A stretch of DNA of 64,000 nucleotides from Arion vulgaris (taxonomy: Eukaryota > Mollusca > Gastropoda > Stylommatophora > Arionidae): assembly GCA_020796225.1 (NCBI GenBank), contig CM036771.1:32308703-32372702 (forward strand), in the 5' to 3' direction. The notes beneath the pieces were generated by a model. The model searched no databases. It was given only the letters and a program-made list of their open reading frames with translations, and was not told where the DNA came from. The position numbers were made by a program, and so were the translations under genes. This document shows, piece by piece, positions 38,001 to 39,920 of the stretch. How positions within the stretch are numbered: position 1 is the first letter of the stretch; each line of letters starts with the position of its first letter.

Positions 38001-39920
38001 TTAATTTCTTCTTTAAGGAGCCACCGACCCCTAATCGCCTCAAGACTCCCAAATTATTCTGAACCCAACTATCGCCCCCTAGAAGGCTTCAGCGCCACTG
38101 GGGGGCGGTACCGCCCACTTTGGGAAACGCTGGTTTAGACGAACATACAAAACCAAACGCAAAGAAGAAGAAGATATATTTAGTTTTGTCCTCTCCTCTT
38201 CTTTTCTGATAACCGTAGTATTATTTTTCTTGATGTTAACCCTTCCACTCTTCTGATTCGATATACAGGCTCACAGTATTTCTAAAGATGACTCAAAGGC
38301 AGTATACCCGCTCATTCAATATGTATTGTTGTACAAGTATGTCTAGATGTAAAAAAAAATTAAGGAGTGAAAGGCTTAATATTTAATCCATACTCCGTTT
38401 TATTTTGTTTTATTTTCTACAATTTATTGTAGTTTTCTTGTTCATTCTCGGGGATACCAAAAGGGTATGCAAGCACGACGTCTGGTATCAGTTTGGTTGT
38501 AGGAACTGTTGATAGGGCCTCTTGATTGTTGCCCTCTCCGTATTTTCTATTTGGGTTTACTTTCATAGCCCTTGCCTCTCCCGAGTCTCCCACAAGACGG
38601 GCTGTTTGTCTATAGCTGGAAGTCTAGTTCTTGGATATCAGGGTAAATCCACTAATATCACAATTCTGGGGCCAGATCTCCCCGATCTGTTTCGGTATTA
38701 TTTGATCATTTCTTCTCAAAGTATGCCCAACATATCTCGATCTTTTCCTTCTTATAACAGACGTTACTAGTTGTTGACCAAACATTTCTCTGATTTCATC
38801 ACAAATTATTTATTACTACTTGAGAAAAAACATTCTTTTACCGCCTTATCTCCAAAGGCTAAGGACTAGCAATGTGAGATCTCTATACTGTACATTACTA
38901 CGGTACTATGTGTTATTTAACTTACTTCAATTGTATGCATGCGTCCTCCAACCCTGTCTCGAGCTTCCAGCACTAGAACATCGATGTTTGACTTCTGTAG
39001 CGATTGAGCAGCTGTCAGGCCTGAAAATATATACAATCAACAGTTAGATCGATAGCTATGGCAACAATACAAACAGATATCAGCGATGTGAGACTACTAC
39101 TTACTTCTATCAACACACCAGATCAGCGGTTCCCAAACTTTGCATTATCACGGACCCACTTTTAAATATATCTTACTGCCGTGGTCGCCCAAAAGTTTAT
39201 ATATATGAACATGGAAAGGAATGAATTCTCCGTGTCTTACAATAGTAAACAATTTATATAATTTAACATTTTTATAATCAGGAAGAGGTTTTCTTTTGCC
39301 TTTGCACAAGACGCGCCATCATTAGCATCATCAGTACATTTGCGTTTCAATGTTAGCCAGCGATACATACTGAAGCTCAGCCAAAATGTATTGTAGCAAA
39401 ATCGTTACTTTGCAGCCAACGTTATTTATTCTATCTTTCCCAAGATCGTTTCAGATAATTACTTTCTTAAATTTCACTCTTCTAGCGATGGAGTAATTAT
39501 TACTTCACACCAACAGTCAAGTTATCTCCAATTCCTCAGACTGCGGGAAACTTCAAATGATCTTTAAATTATTTTGTCCTGTCAGACATTTAGACTCCGG
39601 TCTGGTCCGGGTCCTTTGATTTCGCAGCGGAACTAGTTTACTGCTGTTTTGATACATGTTTTTAAAATAACTTTATTTTTCTGTTTGAAATTTCAAAAAT
39701 TATAATATTTCTTCAAGCGCTTGAGGAACGCCTCTGAGTACCTCGCTGACCACCGGAAGGTTTGCGGACCCCAATTTGGGGATCGCTGCATTAGATGATG
39801 TAGCATGACTAAATATATGAATGATGATGATGAAGACAGTAACTGCTACAACAACCACAATAGTCAACACCTACCACTAAGACCTCCACCAATAACTATA
39901 ACATCTGCTGAAGTCCTCAT
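2895..39920 (-). CDS. MAO: Monoamine oxidase-like flavoenzyme gene, 15 exons (whole gene span)
   Basis: Flavin-containing amine oxidase. The family oxidatively deaminates amines using covalently bound FAD, and in animals sits on the outer mitochondrial membrane through a C-terminal helix. I assembled 15 exons by hand; every intron has GT..AG borders and phases agree throughout. Exon lengths from the 5' end are 46, 95, 138, 105, 92, 141, 64, 89, 160, 97, 112, 98, 110, 72 and 120 nt. With one base restored in exon 6 and two in exon 13, the product would be 513 residues, close to the 520-527 of human MAO. Landmarks are the Rossmann GGGLSG (11-16), the covalent-FAD SGGCY with Cys398, a conserved Lys297 after VPMGCVM, aromatic-cage tyrosines 399 and 436, and a hydrophobic tail. 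The family call is firm. MAO-A-like or MAO-B-like substrate preference cannot be decided. The three frameshifts leave open whether the gene is functional. Confidence 0.93.
3085..3245 (+). mobile_element. LINE 3' tail with C2H2-like finger
   Basis: The plus strand reads [16 protein letters not shown] then a histidine pair region, matching the C-terminal zinc-finger tail of some LINE polyproteins. Closely related to 14575-14730. Confidence 0.65.
3251..3511 (-). mobile_element. SINE group A, GAA-tailed
   Basis: Reverse orientation: it begins CTTCTTCTTCTTCGAACG on the plus strand. Family landmarks are GTGATTTGTATGTGATCTGA and a block near CTACAAGTAGGC. Eight copies occur in the window. Confidence 0.8.
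3590..3690 (-). mobile_element. LINE tail fragment
   Basis: The plus-strand text CTTCCGGAACTTGGCTCCCA matches the LINE tail at 4990-5270. Only the last part is recognisable. The minus-strand reading upstream to 3942 shows no family I recognise. Confidence 0.55.
4140..4310 (+). mobile_element. SINE group H, GAA-tailed
   Basis: Shares CAAAAATCAATCAGAAGCGT and flanking sequence with the reverse copy at 47255-47425; ends AGAAGAAGAAG. Confidence 0.6.
4440..4830 (+). mobile_element. LINE group E 3' end
   Basis: One of five plus-strand copies whose coding remnant reads like [19 protein letters not shown] followed by GRPRKRW, a LINE polyprotein tail. This copy has many stops and ends in a GAAGAAG-rich tail. 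Confidence 0.7.
4879..4950 (-). CDS. MAO: MAO exon 14: linker to membrane tail
   Basis: 72 nt, 24 codons, residues 451-474: [12 protein letters not shown] then a charged stretch ending EEDALNE. Poorly conserved and hydrophilic, as expected for the linker before the tail anchor. Phase 0 on both sides, acceptor TTGCAG, donor GTTGGT. Supported by position, phase and splice sites more than by similarity. Confidence 0.75.
4990..5270 (-). mobile_element. LINE tail (MTAA type)
   Basis: The minus strand reads [20 protein letters not shown], then [20 protein letters not shown]. This is a typical GRPRRRW.DD...W tail, related to 45060-45500. Confidence 0.75.
5455..5800 (-). mobile_element. LINE tail fragment
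   Basis: The minus strand contains [20 protein letters not shown], the W..LV.DL end of LINE polyproteins. Upstream sequence is frame-broken. Confidence 0.6.
5900..6215 (+). mobile_element. LINE RNase H-region remnant
   Basis: The plus strand matches the minus-strand sequence at 62190-62530 (MDKG.ILRSL..CLLD, then ESI.R...FGV). It runs to a [20 protein letters not shown] tail. It ends just before oxidase exon 13. Confidence 0.65.
6240..6349 (-). CDS. MAO: MAO exon 13, carrying two 1-base frameshifts
   Basis: 110 nt. The intact part reads [20 protein letters not shown]. The frame then shifts twice, so the [16 protein letters not shown] block (second aromatic-cage tyrosine, FAD-contacting C-terminal segment) is spread over other frames. 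The losses fall in a GGG run (plus-strand ccc 6284-6286) and a GG run (plus-strand cc 6274-6275). Restoring both gives 112 nt and consistent phases. The acceptor is TCTAG and the donor GTTAGT. Confidence 0.88.
6571..6720 (+). mobile_element. SINE group D (tRNA-derived), perfect A and B boxes
   Basis: A box TGGCTAAGTGG and B box GGTTCGAATCC both fit the Pol III consensus; the head resembles a whole tRNA. The body begins TCAGAGATCTCTAGGATTGT. A reverse copy is at 47085-47250. Confidence 0.82.
6730..7030 (+). mobile_element. LINE ORF2 C-terminal tail
   Basis: The plus strand reads [17 protein letters not shown], then [20 protein letters not shown]. Related to 11930-12240. Confidence 0.75.
7044..7138. 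repeat. 25 bp minisatellite
   Basis: About four units on CAATACTTTGTGCATTTATT. Confidence 0.88.
7138..7275 (+). mobile_element. LINE tail fragment
   Basis: Contains CATATGGAATAAAACCCGAT, shared in reverse with the LINE tail at 120-495. Confidence 0.5.
7516..7613 (-). CDS. MAO: MAO exon 12: covalent FAD attachment site
   Basis: 98 nt, residues 381-412 plus two bases. It reads [20 protein letters not shown] then [11 protein letters not shown]. Cys398 in SGGCY aligns with the cysteine that forms the 8-alpha-thioether bond to FAD, and Tyr399 is the first aromatic-cage tyrosine. This marks a true MAO rather than a non-covalent amine oxidase. The acceptor is CCACAG and the donor GTAAG. Confidence 0.96.
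7691..7837. mobile_element. piggyBac-like MITE
   Basis: The ends read (T)TAACCCTTTTAGT and GCGAAGGGGTTAA: TTAA-type flanks with CCCTT/AAGGG terminal inverted repeats. Relatives are at 38236-38379 and, partially, 24242 and 28375. Confidence 0.6.
7865..8098 (-). mobile_element. SINE group A, GAA-tailed
   Basis: Begins CTTCTTCTTCTTCGAGCG on the plus strand and ends TTATTCTTTGCTCCC, the sense 5' end of the family. Confidence 0.8.
8270..8622. repeat. 22 bp minisatellite
   Basis: About 16 units on CTATCGTCATATTTTTCTTT with two alternating variants (TTAG/TTTG and CGTC/CGTT). Confidence 0.9.
8632..8762 (+). mobile_element. Possible hAT-like end
   Basis: CAGTCTTTCCCAACGTGG resembles hAT terminal repeats (CAG.G.TTCCCAA). 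I could not find the other end. Confidence 0.35.
8763..8885. repeat. 60 bp direct duplication
   Basis: Two adjacent, essentially identical copies of a block containing ACACAATCTTCCTGCTTTAG. Confidence 0.92.
8925..9400 (+). mobile_element. LINE tail and RNase H-type C terminus
   Basis: First a [12 protein letters not shown] tail, then in another frame [20 protein letters not shown] followed by [19 protein letters not shown]. The second block is the LRTGH..L..H......CPC...T.EH.L..C signature of Jockey/CR1-type retroelement C termini. Confidence 0.78.
9700..9920 (+). mobile_element. LINE tail fragment
   Basis: The remnant reads WNPQGK, then [14 protein letters not shown], then [12 protein letters not shown] across frames. 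Confidence 0.65.
9952..10812. repeat. 32 bp minisatellite
   Basis: About 27 units on TTCCTAATACTGTTTCTTTC with variant sites (GTCT/GCCT/GCCC, CTG/CTA). Confidence 0.93.
10870..11262. repeat. About 31 bp irregular minisatellite
   Basis: Units on CATCATCTTCCCTCTGACTA with insertions of a TTGTTGATTTTGTTAG block. Confidence 0.85.
11640..11720 (-). mobile_element. tRNA-like SINE head
   Basis: The minus strand has GCCTAGAGTAGTTGATAG and B box GGGTTCGAACC about 60 nt downstream, with partial pairing of the ends (GGAC/GTCC). No body identified. Confidence 0.5.
11930..12240 (+). mobile_element. LINE ORF2 C-terminal tail
   Basis: A diverged copy of 6730-7030, beginning with the shared AATCACCAACATCAGCAT; stops throughout. 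Ends a few bases before oxidase exon 11. Confidence 0.65.
12274..12385 (-). CDS. MAO: MAO exon 11
   Basis: 112 nt, to residue 380. It reads [20 protein letters not shown], then a helix ending [10 protein letters not shown], equivalent to [31 protein letters not shown] in MAO. The acceptor is CTCTAG and the donor GTAAGA. As I recall, vertebrate MAO splits this stretch into two exons whose lengths sum to the same 112 nt. Confidence 0.9.
12390..12715. other. No feature seen
   Basis: Intron sequence with no recognised element. Confidence 0.4.
12718..12985 (-). mobile_element. LINE ORF2 C-terminal tail
   Basis: The minus-strand open frame reads [20 protein letters not shown], then [20 protein letters not shown] and [13 protein letters not shown] clear LINE tail with GRPKETWRRTVE character. 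Confidence 0.8.
13000..13060 (-). mobile_element. SINE group C tail fragment
   Basis: Contains AACCATGTGTGCTCTGA and the GATTGAT tail of group C in reverse. Confidence 0.6.
13422..13714. repeat. 42 bp minisatellite, open in several frames
   Basis: About seven units on GAAGACAGTGATGATAACAC. 42 is a multiple of three and the unit lacks stops in several frames, which explains open frames of over 100 codons on both strands. Confidence 0.93.
13735..13985 (+). mobile_element. SINE group A, GAA-tailed
   Basis: Sense copy: begins near GGAGCAAAGAATAGTAACAC, contains CGTAAGAGGCGACTGAGG, ends GAAGAAGAAGAAGA. Confidence 0.82.
14070..14166 (-). CDS. MAO: MAO exon 10
   Basis: 97 nt, to about residue 343. 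It reads [20 protein letters not shown] then [12 protein letters not shown]. It matches the [25 protein letters not shown] segment in position, but only the framing residues are conserved. The acceptor is CACAG and the donor GTAAG. Lower similarity than the other exons; phase and position support it. Confidence 0.88.
14213..14369. repeat. Minisatellite on GATGATCGTTAAG, before a SINE head
   Basis: Roughly three degenerate units containing ATTATCGTTAAGCGAAATGG. Runs directly into the SINE head at 14369. Confidence 0.8.
14369..14460 (+). mobile_element. SINE group C head fragment
   Basis: GTAGAGGTTACGTGCCTCTC, then GGTTCACTCCCTCGTTGAGC, matching the family head, truncated 3'. Confidence 0.7.
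14575..14730 (+). mobile_element. LINE 3' tail with C2H2-like finger
   Basis: Relative of 3085-3245: [16 protein letters not shown] then a histidine-rich segment. Confidence 0.65.
14791..14950 (-). CDS. MAO: MAO exon 9: conserved active-site lysine
   Basis: 160 nt, residues 258-310 plus one base. It contains [16 protein letters not shown], then [19 protein letters not shown]. Lys297 aligns with the lysine that hydrogen-bonds through water to FAD N5 in the MAO family (Lys296 in human MAO-B). The acceptor is TTTCAG and the donor GTAAGC. Confidence 0.95.
15000..15235. other. No feature seen
   Basis: AT-rich intron sequence. Confidence 0.35.
15238..15440 (-). mobile_element. SINE group J (tRNA-like)
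   Basis: The reverse complement contains GGCTCGAATCCTGTGTTTGG, a B-box-like block shared with 15675-15790 and 46465-46560. Confidence 0.55.
15675..15790 (+). mobile_element. SINE group J (tRNA-like)
   Basis: Sense copy: GGCTAGGCAATGGACGTCAT, then TGGAATCCTGTGTTTGGTAA. Confidence 0.55.
15885..15973 (-). CDS. MAO: MAO exon 8
   Basis: 89 nt, up to residue 257. It reads [18 protein letters not shown] then a short beta segment ending EFK, matching DRVKLERPVIYIDQT of MAO. The acceptor is TTCAG and the donor GTAAGC. From memory, vertebrate MAO genes carry exons 7 and 8 of this gene as a single exon. Confidence 0.93.
16220..16540. repeat. GA microsatellite and degenerate AGTAAT-type simple repeat
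   Basis: GAGAGA run at about 16217-16244, then low-complexity AGTAGCAATAGTA-like sequence. The open frame across it is spurious. Confidence 0.8.
16550..17098 (+). mobile_element. LINE RNase H-type C terminus with amplified 3' end
   Basis: The plus strand reads [20 protein letters not shown], then [11 protein letters not shown], the same signature as 8925-9400 and 37208-38175. Its last coding segment ([18 protein letters not shown]) is repeated in tandem, and it ends CGCAAAGAAGAAGAATAAG. Confidence 0.75.
16763..17074. repeat. 78 bp tandem repeat of a LINE coding end
   Basis: Four units with boundaries at 16763, 16841, 16919 and 16997. Each contains GACAACAGTCGACTTCATCA. 78 is a multiple of three (26 codons), so the reading frame is kept. 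Confidence 0.9.
17095..17890. repeat. Long AGT/AAT trinucleotide array
   Basis: Nearly 800 bp of AGTAATAGTAATAGT-type sequence following the GAA tail of the LINE. It gives a fake poly-leucine or Thr-Ile open frame on the minus strand. Confidence 0.95.
17945..18325 (+). mobile_element. SINE group F with expanded internal repeat
   Basis: tRNA-like head: GCCCAGCGTGTTCGTAGCGC, then B box GGTTCAATTCC. The body has GGCACCGAACCGAAG, then a 30 bp module, then GAGCTGAAAGCTCAAGTG. Copies at 45718-45910 and 53255-53445 hold one module; this copy holds about eight. Confidence 0.82.
18070..18292. repeat. 30 bp tandem repeat inside a SINE
   Basis: About 7.5 units on GATGTCCATGGCACCGAGCC; ten codons per unit, so frames stay open. 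Confidence 0.93.
18378..18612 (-). mobile_element. SINE group A, GAA-tailed
   Basis: Begins CTTCTTCTTCTTCGAACGCT and ends near TTATATGCTCCCC. Confidence 0.8.
18613..18940. other. Unclassified interspersed sequence
   Basis: A stretch with AATGCCCAATGTGCCATGA followed by GTCGATCGCATAAC, related to text near 50690-50725. Probably an element remnant; family not recognised. Confidence 0.35.
18943..19006 (-). CDS. MAO: MAO exon 7
   Basis: 64 nt, residues 207-227 plus one base. It reads [20 protein letters not shown], matching the ERKFVGGSGQVSERI block of MAO, which ends near the second FAD-contacting segment. The acceptor is TTCCAG and the donor GTAAGT. Confidence 0.95.
19065..19300 (-). mobile_element. 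SINE group G
   Basis: The plus strand shows GTTGATTTTCTAGGCACCAC, then AGTTTGCCATTGCTTTCTGA, the reverse of the group G body. Confidence 0.75.
19330..19770 (+). mobile_element. LINE group E 3' end
   Basis: Second copy: remnant of [12 protein letters not shown], the [18 protein letters not shown] block (partly duplicated) and a basic tail. Confidence 0.7.
19776..19990. repeat. 39 bp minisatellite containing SINE-head sequence
   Basis: Five units on ACCTATTCGTCCAGTAGTTC. Most units contain CTAGGTGCTCGTCTC, found exactly in the head of the group C SINE that starts at 20111. Confidence 0.9.
19991..20082. repeat. About 19 bp minisatellite
   Basis: Short array on TTAATCCACATATTCA. Confidence 0.75.
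20111..20465 (+). mobile_element. SINE group C, long copy
   Basis: Head GTCTCTGTGGCCTAGAGGCT (A box TGGCCTAGAGG fits the consensus) and degenerate B box GGTTTTGTTCCCTCG. The body includes GTAGGTGAGATCGAGTTCCT. Confidence 0.85.
20586..20726 (-). CDS. MAO: MAO exon 6, carrying a 1-base frameshift
   Basis: 141 nt. The first part reads [18 protein letters not shown]. The second part, one frame away, reads [16 protein letters not shown] and NATQGGAQ, which matches the MAO EVSALWFLWYVKQCGG..NGG block. The frame breaks at a CCCC run (plus-strand gggg at 20672-20675), where one missing base turns P-H-G-V into an early stop. Acceptor (ATTTAG) and donor (GTATGT) are intact, and restoring one base makes the exon phases agree with both neighbours. 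Confidence 0.88.
20840..21085 (+). mobile_element. LINE tail fragment
   Basis: The plus strand reads [20 protein letters not shown], then [20 protein letters not shown]. Confidence 0.75.
21100..21250. repeat. AGT/AGC trinucleotide repeat
   Basis: AGTAGTAGT with a CAG run near the end. Confidence 0.85.
21365..21910 (+). mobile_element. SINE group G interrupted by group B-like sequence
   Basis: The G head (AGCTTAAGTGGTAGTGAGCT) at about 21365-21405 is separated from its body (GCAAATATGTCCACGTAGAC, AAAGCAATGGCAAACTAC, from 21770). The intervening sequence includes a CT microsatellite (about 21415-21434) and B-like sequence. Confidence 0.6.
21510..21760 (-). mobile_element. SINE group B-like sequence inside group G
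   Basis: Ends in GGTAACCACTCGGGTC, the reverse of the B head, and shares TGCTTATCCTTCGG..TTTCAGCCAGC with 28990-29095. Confidence 0.6.
22008..22260 (+). mobile_element. SINE group A, GAA-tailed
   Basis: Sense copy ending GTTCGAAGAAGAAGAAG. Confidence 0.82.
22490..22650. repeat. GATGGT/GATGAT-rich low complexity
   Basis: Degenerate GAT-rich stretch; no gene. Confidence 0.6.
22685..22776 (-). CDS. MAO: MAO exon 5
   Basis: 92 nt, 30 codons plus two bases, residues 129-158. [15 protein letters not shown] and FIDKYAWT correspond to the highly conserved DAPWKAPLAEEWDNMT..LDK.CWT block of MAO. The acceptor is ATCAG and the donor GTAAGC. Confidence 0.95.
22820..23090. repeat. Degenerate 27-30 bp minisatellite
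   Basis: Units on AAATGGATGAGGAATGGATT. The 92-codon open frame here ([13 protein letters not shown]) is a repeat product. Confidence 0.8.
23100..23540 (+). mobile_element. LINE ORF2 C-terminal region
   Basis: Contains [20 protein letters not shown], then ALKWIPEGK, then [13 protein letters not shown], with stops between. Typical LINE tail. Confidence 0.8.
23660..23995 (+). mobile_element. LINE group E 3' end, longest open copy
   Basis: The open frame contains [20 protein letters not shown], then [20 protein letters not shown] and an [12 protein letters not shown] tail. Best-preserved copy of the group. Confidence 0.8.
24046..24150 (-). CDS. MAO: MAO exon 4
   Basis: 105 nt, 35 codons, residues 94-128, phase 0 at both ends. 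It reads [15 protein letters not shown] then [16 protein letters not shown], aligning to the FPPVWNPITYLDHNNFWR segment of MAO. The acceptor is TTTCAG and the donor GTAAGC. Confidence 0.95.
24242..24390. mobile_element. Partial piggyBac-like MITE
   Basis: Begins TTAACCCTTTTACTCAG and shares GGCATTGCGTCATC with 7691-7837. The right end is unclear. Confidence 0.45.
24497..24850. mobile_element. Older palindromic Penelope 3' end fragment
   Basis: A diverged inverted pair of Penelope 3' ends: arms up to 24683 and from 24704, with a 20 bp centre. Both arms hold the CTTGATAAAGRCCTTT motif seen in the younger element and a matching block near the centre (ATGCCCGTTGGAATATATCT). It abuts the left arm of the younger element. 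Confidence 0.75.
24864..25839 (-). repeat. Left inverted arm of the Penelope-like element
   Basis: 976 bp matching the reverse complement of 27211-28186. It holds the C-terminal RT part, GIY-YIG domain and 3' UTR, and keeps the endonuclease frame through [13 protein letters not shown]. It begins TAGTGAAACACG and ends at GGTTAG. Confidence 0.88.
24914..24957 (-). ncRNA. Hammerhead-like motif in Penelope 3' UTR (left arm)
   Basis: The same motif as in the right arm, on the minus strand, differing by one T in the stem II loop. See the right-arm entry for the core comparison. Confidence 0.4.
25373..27232 (-). pseudogene. Penelope-like RT plus GIY-YIG endonuclease, frameshifted
   Basis: In order on the minus strand: an N-terminal [16 protein letters not shown] motif; [18 protein letters not shown], the PKIHK and GRPIVS hallmark; RT core [16 protein letters not shown], then [10 protein letters not shown] and YIDDCIG, the catalytic aspartates; then a GIY-YIG domain with [20 protein letters not shown]. 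Several frameshifts separate these blocks, and the N terminus is cut off at the junction with the inverted arm. The presence of GIY-YIG separates it from endonuclease-lacking Athena or Coprina types. Confidence 0.9.
27211..28186 (+). repeat. Right inverted arm of the Penelope-like element
   Basis: An inverted copy of 24864-25839. On the plus strand it encodes the thumb and linker region, then the GIY-YIG domain, with a C-terminal [17 protein letters not shown] ending near 27859. One G fewer in a G run shifts YIGETG to YIGKPA. The inner junction at 27202-27217 is a small palindrome, TGGTTAGTGTCTAACCA, suggesting microhomology joining. Confidence 0.88.
28093..28136 (+). ncRNA. Hammerhead-like motif in Penelope 3' UTR (right arm)
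   Basis: The core reads TTGATAA, a 4 bp stem GGCC/GGTC, then GAAAC, then a 3 bp ACG/CGT stem and GTC. This is the order of a hammerhead core (CUGAUGA, stem II, GAAA, stem III, UH). Hammerhead motifs are known in Penelope-like elements. Here C3 and G8 are replaced by U and A, which could still pair, and I see no convincing stem I, so activity is doubtful. Confidence 0.4.
28196..28245 (+). mobile_element. Penelope 3' end remnant
   Basis: A short piece containing TTTTGTAAAACTACAGTACT, a diverged copy of the end of the neighbouring arm. It suggests stacked insertions of the family at one site. Confidence 0.55.
28375..28440. mobile_element. Partial piggyBac-like MITE
   Basis: Contains AGCGAGCCTGTATACCGGCT and ends GAACGGTTAAT, matching the right end of the same family. 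Confidence 0.45.
28441..28734. other. No feature seen
   Basis: No recognisable element or coding signal. Confidence 0.35.
28735..28830. repeat. 14 bp minisatellite
   Basis: About seven units of TCTCTCTTTATCAG, about 30 bp before a SINE head. Confidence 0.92.
28858..28930 (+). mobile_element. SINE group C head fragment
   Basis: TTTCTGTGGTGTAGAGGTAA, then CGTTCCAAAGGTAATCGATT. Confidence 0.65.
28990..29100 (-). mobile_element. SINE group B-like fragment
   Basis: Shares TGCTTATCCTTCGG and TTTCAGCCAGC with 21510-21620. Confidence 0.5.
29370..29776 (+). mobile_element. SINE group C, 5' truncated, with ATCA tail
   Basis: The body GTAGGTGAGATCACGTTTCT, GAGCATGACAAAGAACC and GTGCTAAGGAGTTCGTACAC ends in ATCAATCAATCAATCAATC. 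It establishes ATCA as the group's 3' tail. Confidence 0.85.
29777..30028 (+). mobile_element. SINE group B, GAA-tailed
   Basis: Begins CGCCCGAGTGGTTACAGGGC directly at the ATCA tail of the group C copy, contains CTAAACGTGTAGAAGTCTAT, and ends CGAACGCAAAGAAGAAGAAG. Confidence 0.8.
30029..30130. repeat. AATA then ATCA tetranucleotide array
   Basis: AAATAAATAAAT followed by about 20 ATCA units; it extends the GAA tail of the preceding SINE. Confidence 0.93.
30131..30544. other. Pyrimidine-rich strand, no gene
   Basis: C/T-rich sequence with a short open frame (84 codons) of low complexity; no homology recognised. Confidence 0.4.
30545..31250. repeat. 52 bp minisatellite
   Basis: About 13.5 units on TTAGTTCAGAAGTACAGACT with CCCATG/CCCTTG variants; units decay at the right end. 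Confidence 0.94.
31340..31795 (+). mobile_element. LINE group E 3' end with a GATT-repeat insertion
   Basis: Remnant of [34 protein letters not shown] and [28 protein letters not shown] block at about 31551-31585 interrupts it. Confidence 0.72.
31868..32096. repeat. GAGA/GATA simple repeat next to oxidase exon 3
   Basis: AGAGAGATAGAGATAGAGAT-type sequence ending 6 bp before the exon 3 border, so the donor lies in low-complexity DNA. Confidence 0.92.
32102..32239 (-). CDS. MAO: MAO exon 3
   Basis: 138 nt, 46 codons, residues 48-93, phase 0 at both ends. It includes [19 protein letters not shown] and [17 protein letters not shown], closely matching the MAO segment that follows the Rossmann fold (VDLGGAYVGPTQ type). 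The acceptor is CTACAG and the donor GTGAGT. It lies between a GATA/GAGA simple repeat (downstream in gene sense) and the 57 bp satellite array (upstream). Confidence 0.95.
32336..34660. repeat. 57 bp satellite derived from a SINE 5' end
   Basis: About 41 units containing TCTCTATGACCTAGAAGTTA and TGACTCTCGTTCTAACTTTG. The unit is a group C SINE head plus about 14 bp of its 5' flank: the flank AACTTTGAATTGT occurs once before the first head (about 32320), and the last unit runs into a SINE body at 34660. 57 is 19 codons and the unit lacks stops in one frame, giving a meaningless 788-codon frame. Confidence 0.95.
34600..34800 (+). mobile_element. SINE group C body following the satellite
   Basis: After the last head unit it reads GATATTTTTCCAGAGATTCC and GTAGGTGAGATCAAGTTCCC, the standard group C body, then decays. 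Confidence 0.8.
34801..35390. other. No feature seen
   Basis: Intron sequence without recognised elements. Confidence 0.35.
35391..35600 (+). mobile_element. LINE tail fragment
   Basis: The plus strand reads [20 protein letters not shown] then [14 protein letters not shown], a LINE C-terminal tail. Confidence 0.7.
35605..35800 (-). mobile_element. Penelope 3' UTR fragment
   Basis: On the minus strand it contains GCTTGATAAAGGCCTTTTGG followed by TCGAAACGTTGCTG, the same hammerhead-like block, with downstream GTC conserved. It joins a LINE tail directly at about 35600. Confidence 0.7.
35839..36011. repeat. 57 bp triplication
   Basis: Three copies on TTTAAGGAATTAACAACACT (19 codons each), giving a 103-codon open frame with no known family. 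Confidence 0.92.
36012..36414. other. No feature seen
   Basis: No recognised element. Confidence 0.35.
36415..36690 (+). mobile_element. SINE group C, 5' truncated
   Basis: GATCCCGTGTTCAATTTGAG through CACTGCAGCTGAGATCTTCC to a short TCAATCAA tail. Confidence 0.78.
36690..37190 (-). mobile_element. LINE reverse transcriptase C-terminal region
   Basis: The minus strand reads [14 protein letters not shown], then [20 protein letters not shown], then [20 protein letters not shown], then [17 protein letters not shown]. This is the post-catalytic RT region of LINEs (YLG..IT.DG, LLYGSE.W), broken by frameshifts and a TATA microsatellite. Confidence 0.82.
37208..38175 (+). mobile_element. LINE RNase H-type C terminus and 3' UTR, split by an hAT element
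   Basis: The open frame reads [20 protein letters not shown], then [20 protein letters not shown], to a stop near 37621. The 3' UTR resumes after the hAT element at 38141 and ends CAAACGCAAAGAAGAAGAAG. Confidence 0.82.
37624..38132. mobile_element. hAT-like non-autonomous transposon with perfect 8 bp target duplication
   Basis: Ends CATAGATTTTCAAAC and CTTTGGGAAACGCTG, imperfect terminal inverted repeats. Flanked by GTTTAGAC on both sides (37616-37623 and 38133-38140). An 8 bp duplication is the hAT hallmark. No transposase reading. Confidence 0.85.
38236..38379. mobile_element. piggyBac-like MITE, 144 bp
   Basis: TTAA on both sides, with CCCTTCCACTC and GAGTGAAAGGC as terminal inverted repeats. 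Confidence 0.7.
38380..38800. other. Unclassified; possibly an old LINE on the minus strand
   Basis: A minus-strand reading near 38700-38760 ([13 protein letters not shown]) faintly recalls the LINE GH..R tail. Not enough for a call. Confidence 0.3.
38926..39020 (-). CDS. MAO: MAO exon 2: rest of the FAD-binding fold
   Basis: 95 nt, residues 16-47. It completes the glycine codon, then reads LTAAQSLQ, followed by [13 protein letters not shown], the family signature in which the Glu contacts FAD ribose. It ends HTIE with donor GTAAGT and is phase 0 at its 3' side. Intron 1, upstream, carries a complete hAT-like element. Confidence 0.95.
39124..39788. mobile_element. hAT-like element in oxidase intron 1
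   Basis: Ends CAGCGGTTCCCAAACTTTGC and CCAATTTGGGGATCGCTG. Flanks CACCAGAT (39116-39123) and CATTAGAT (39789-39796) are an 8 bp target duplication with two changes. Same family as 51315-52068, which is inverted. Confidence 0.83.
39875..39920 (-). CDS. MAO: MAO exon 1: start codon and FAD dinucleotide-binding motif
   Basis: 46 nt, 15 codons plus one base. It begins [15 protein letters not shown] and the glycine of LSG is split by the intron. VIVIGGG is the first strand and glycine loop of the FAD-binding Rossmann fold. The ATG is the only one fitting the family's short N terminus; the context is GCCATCATGA. The donor reads GTAGGT. I cannot identify a promoter; an AT-rich stretch lies about 45 bp upstream. 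Confidence 0.93.
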
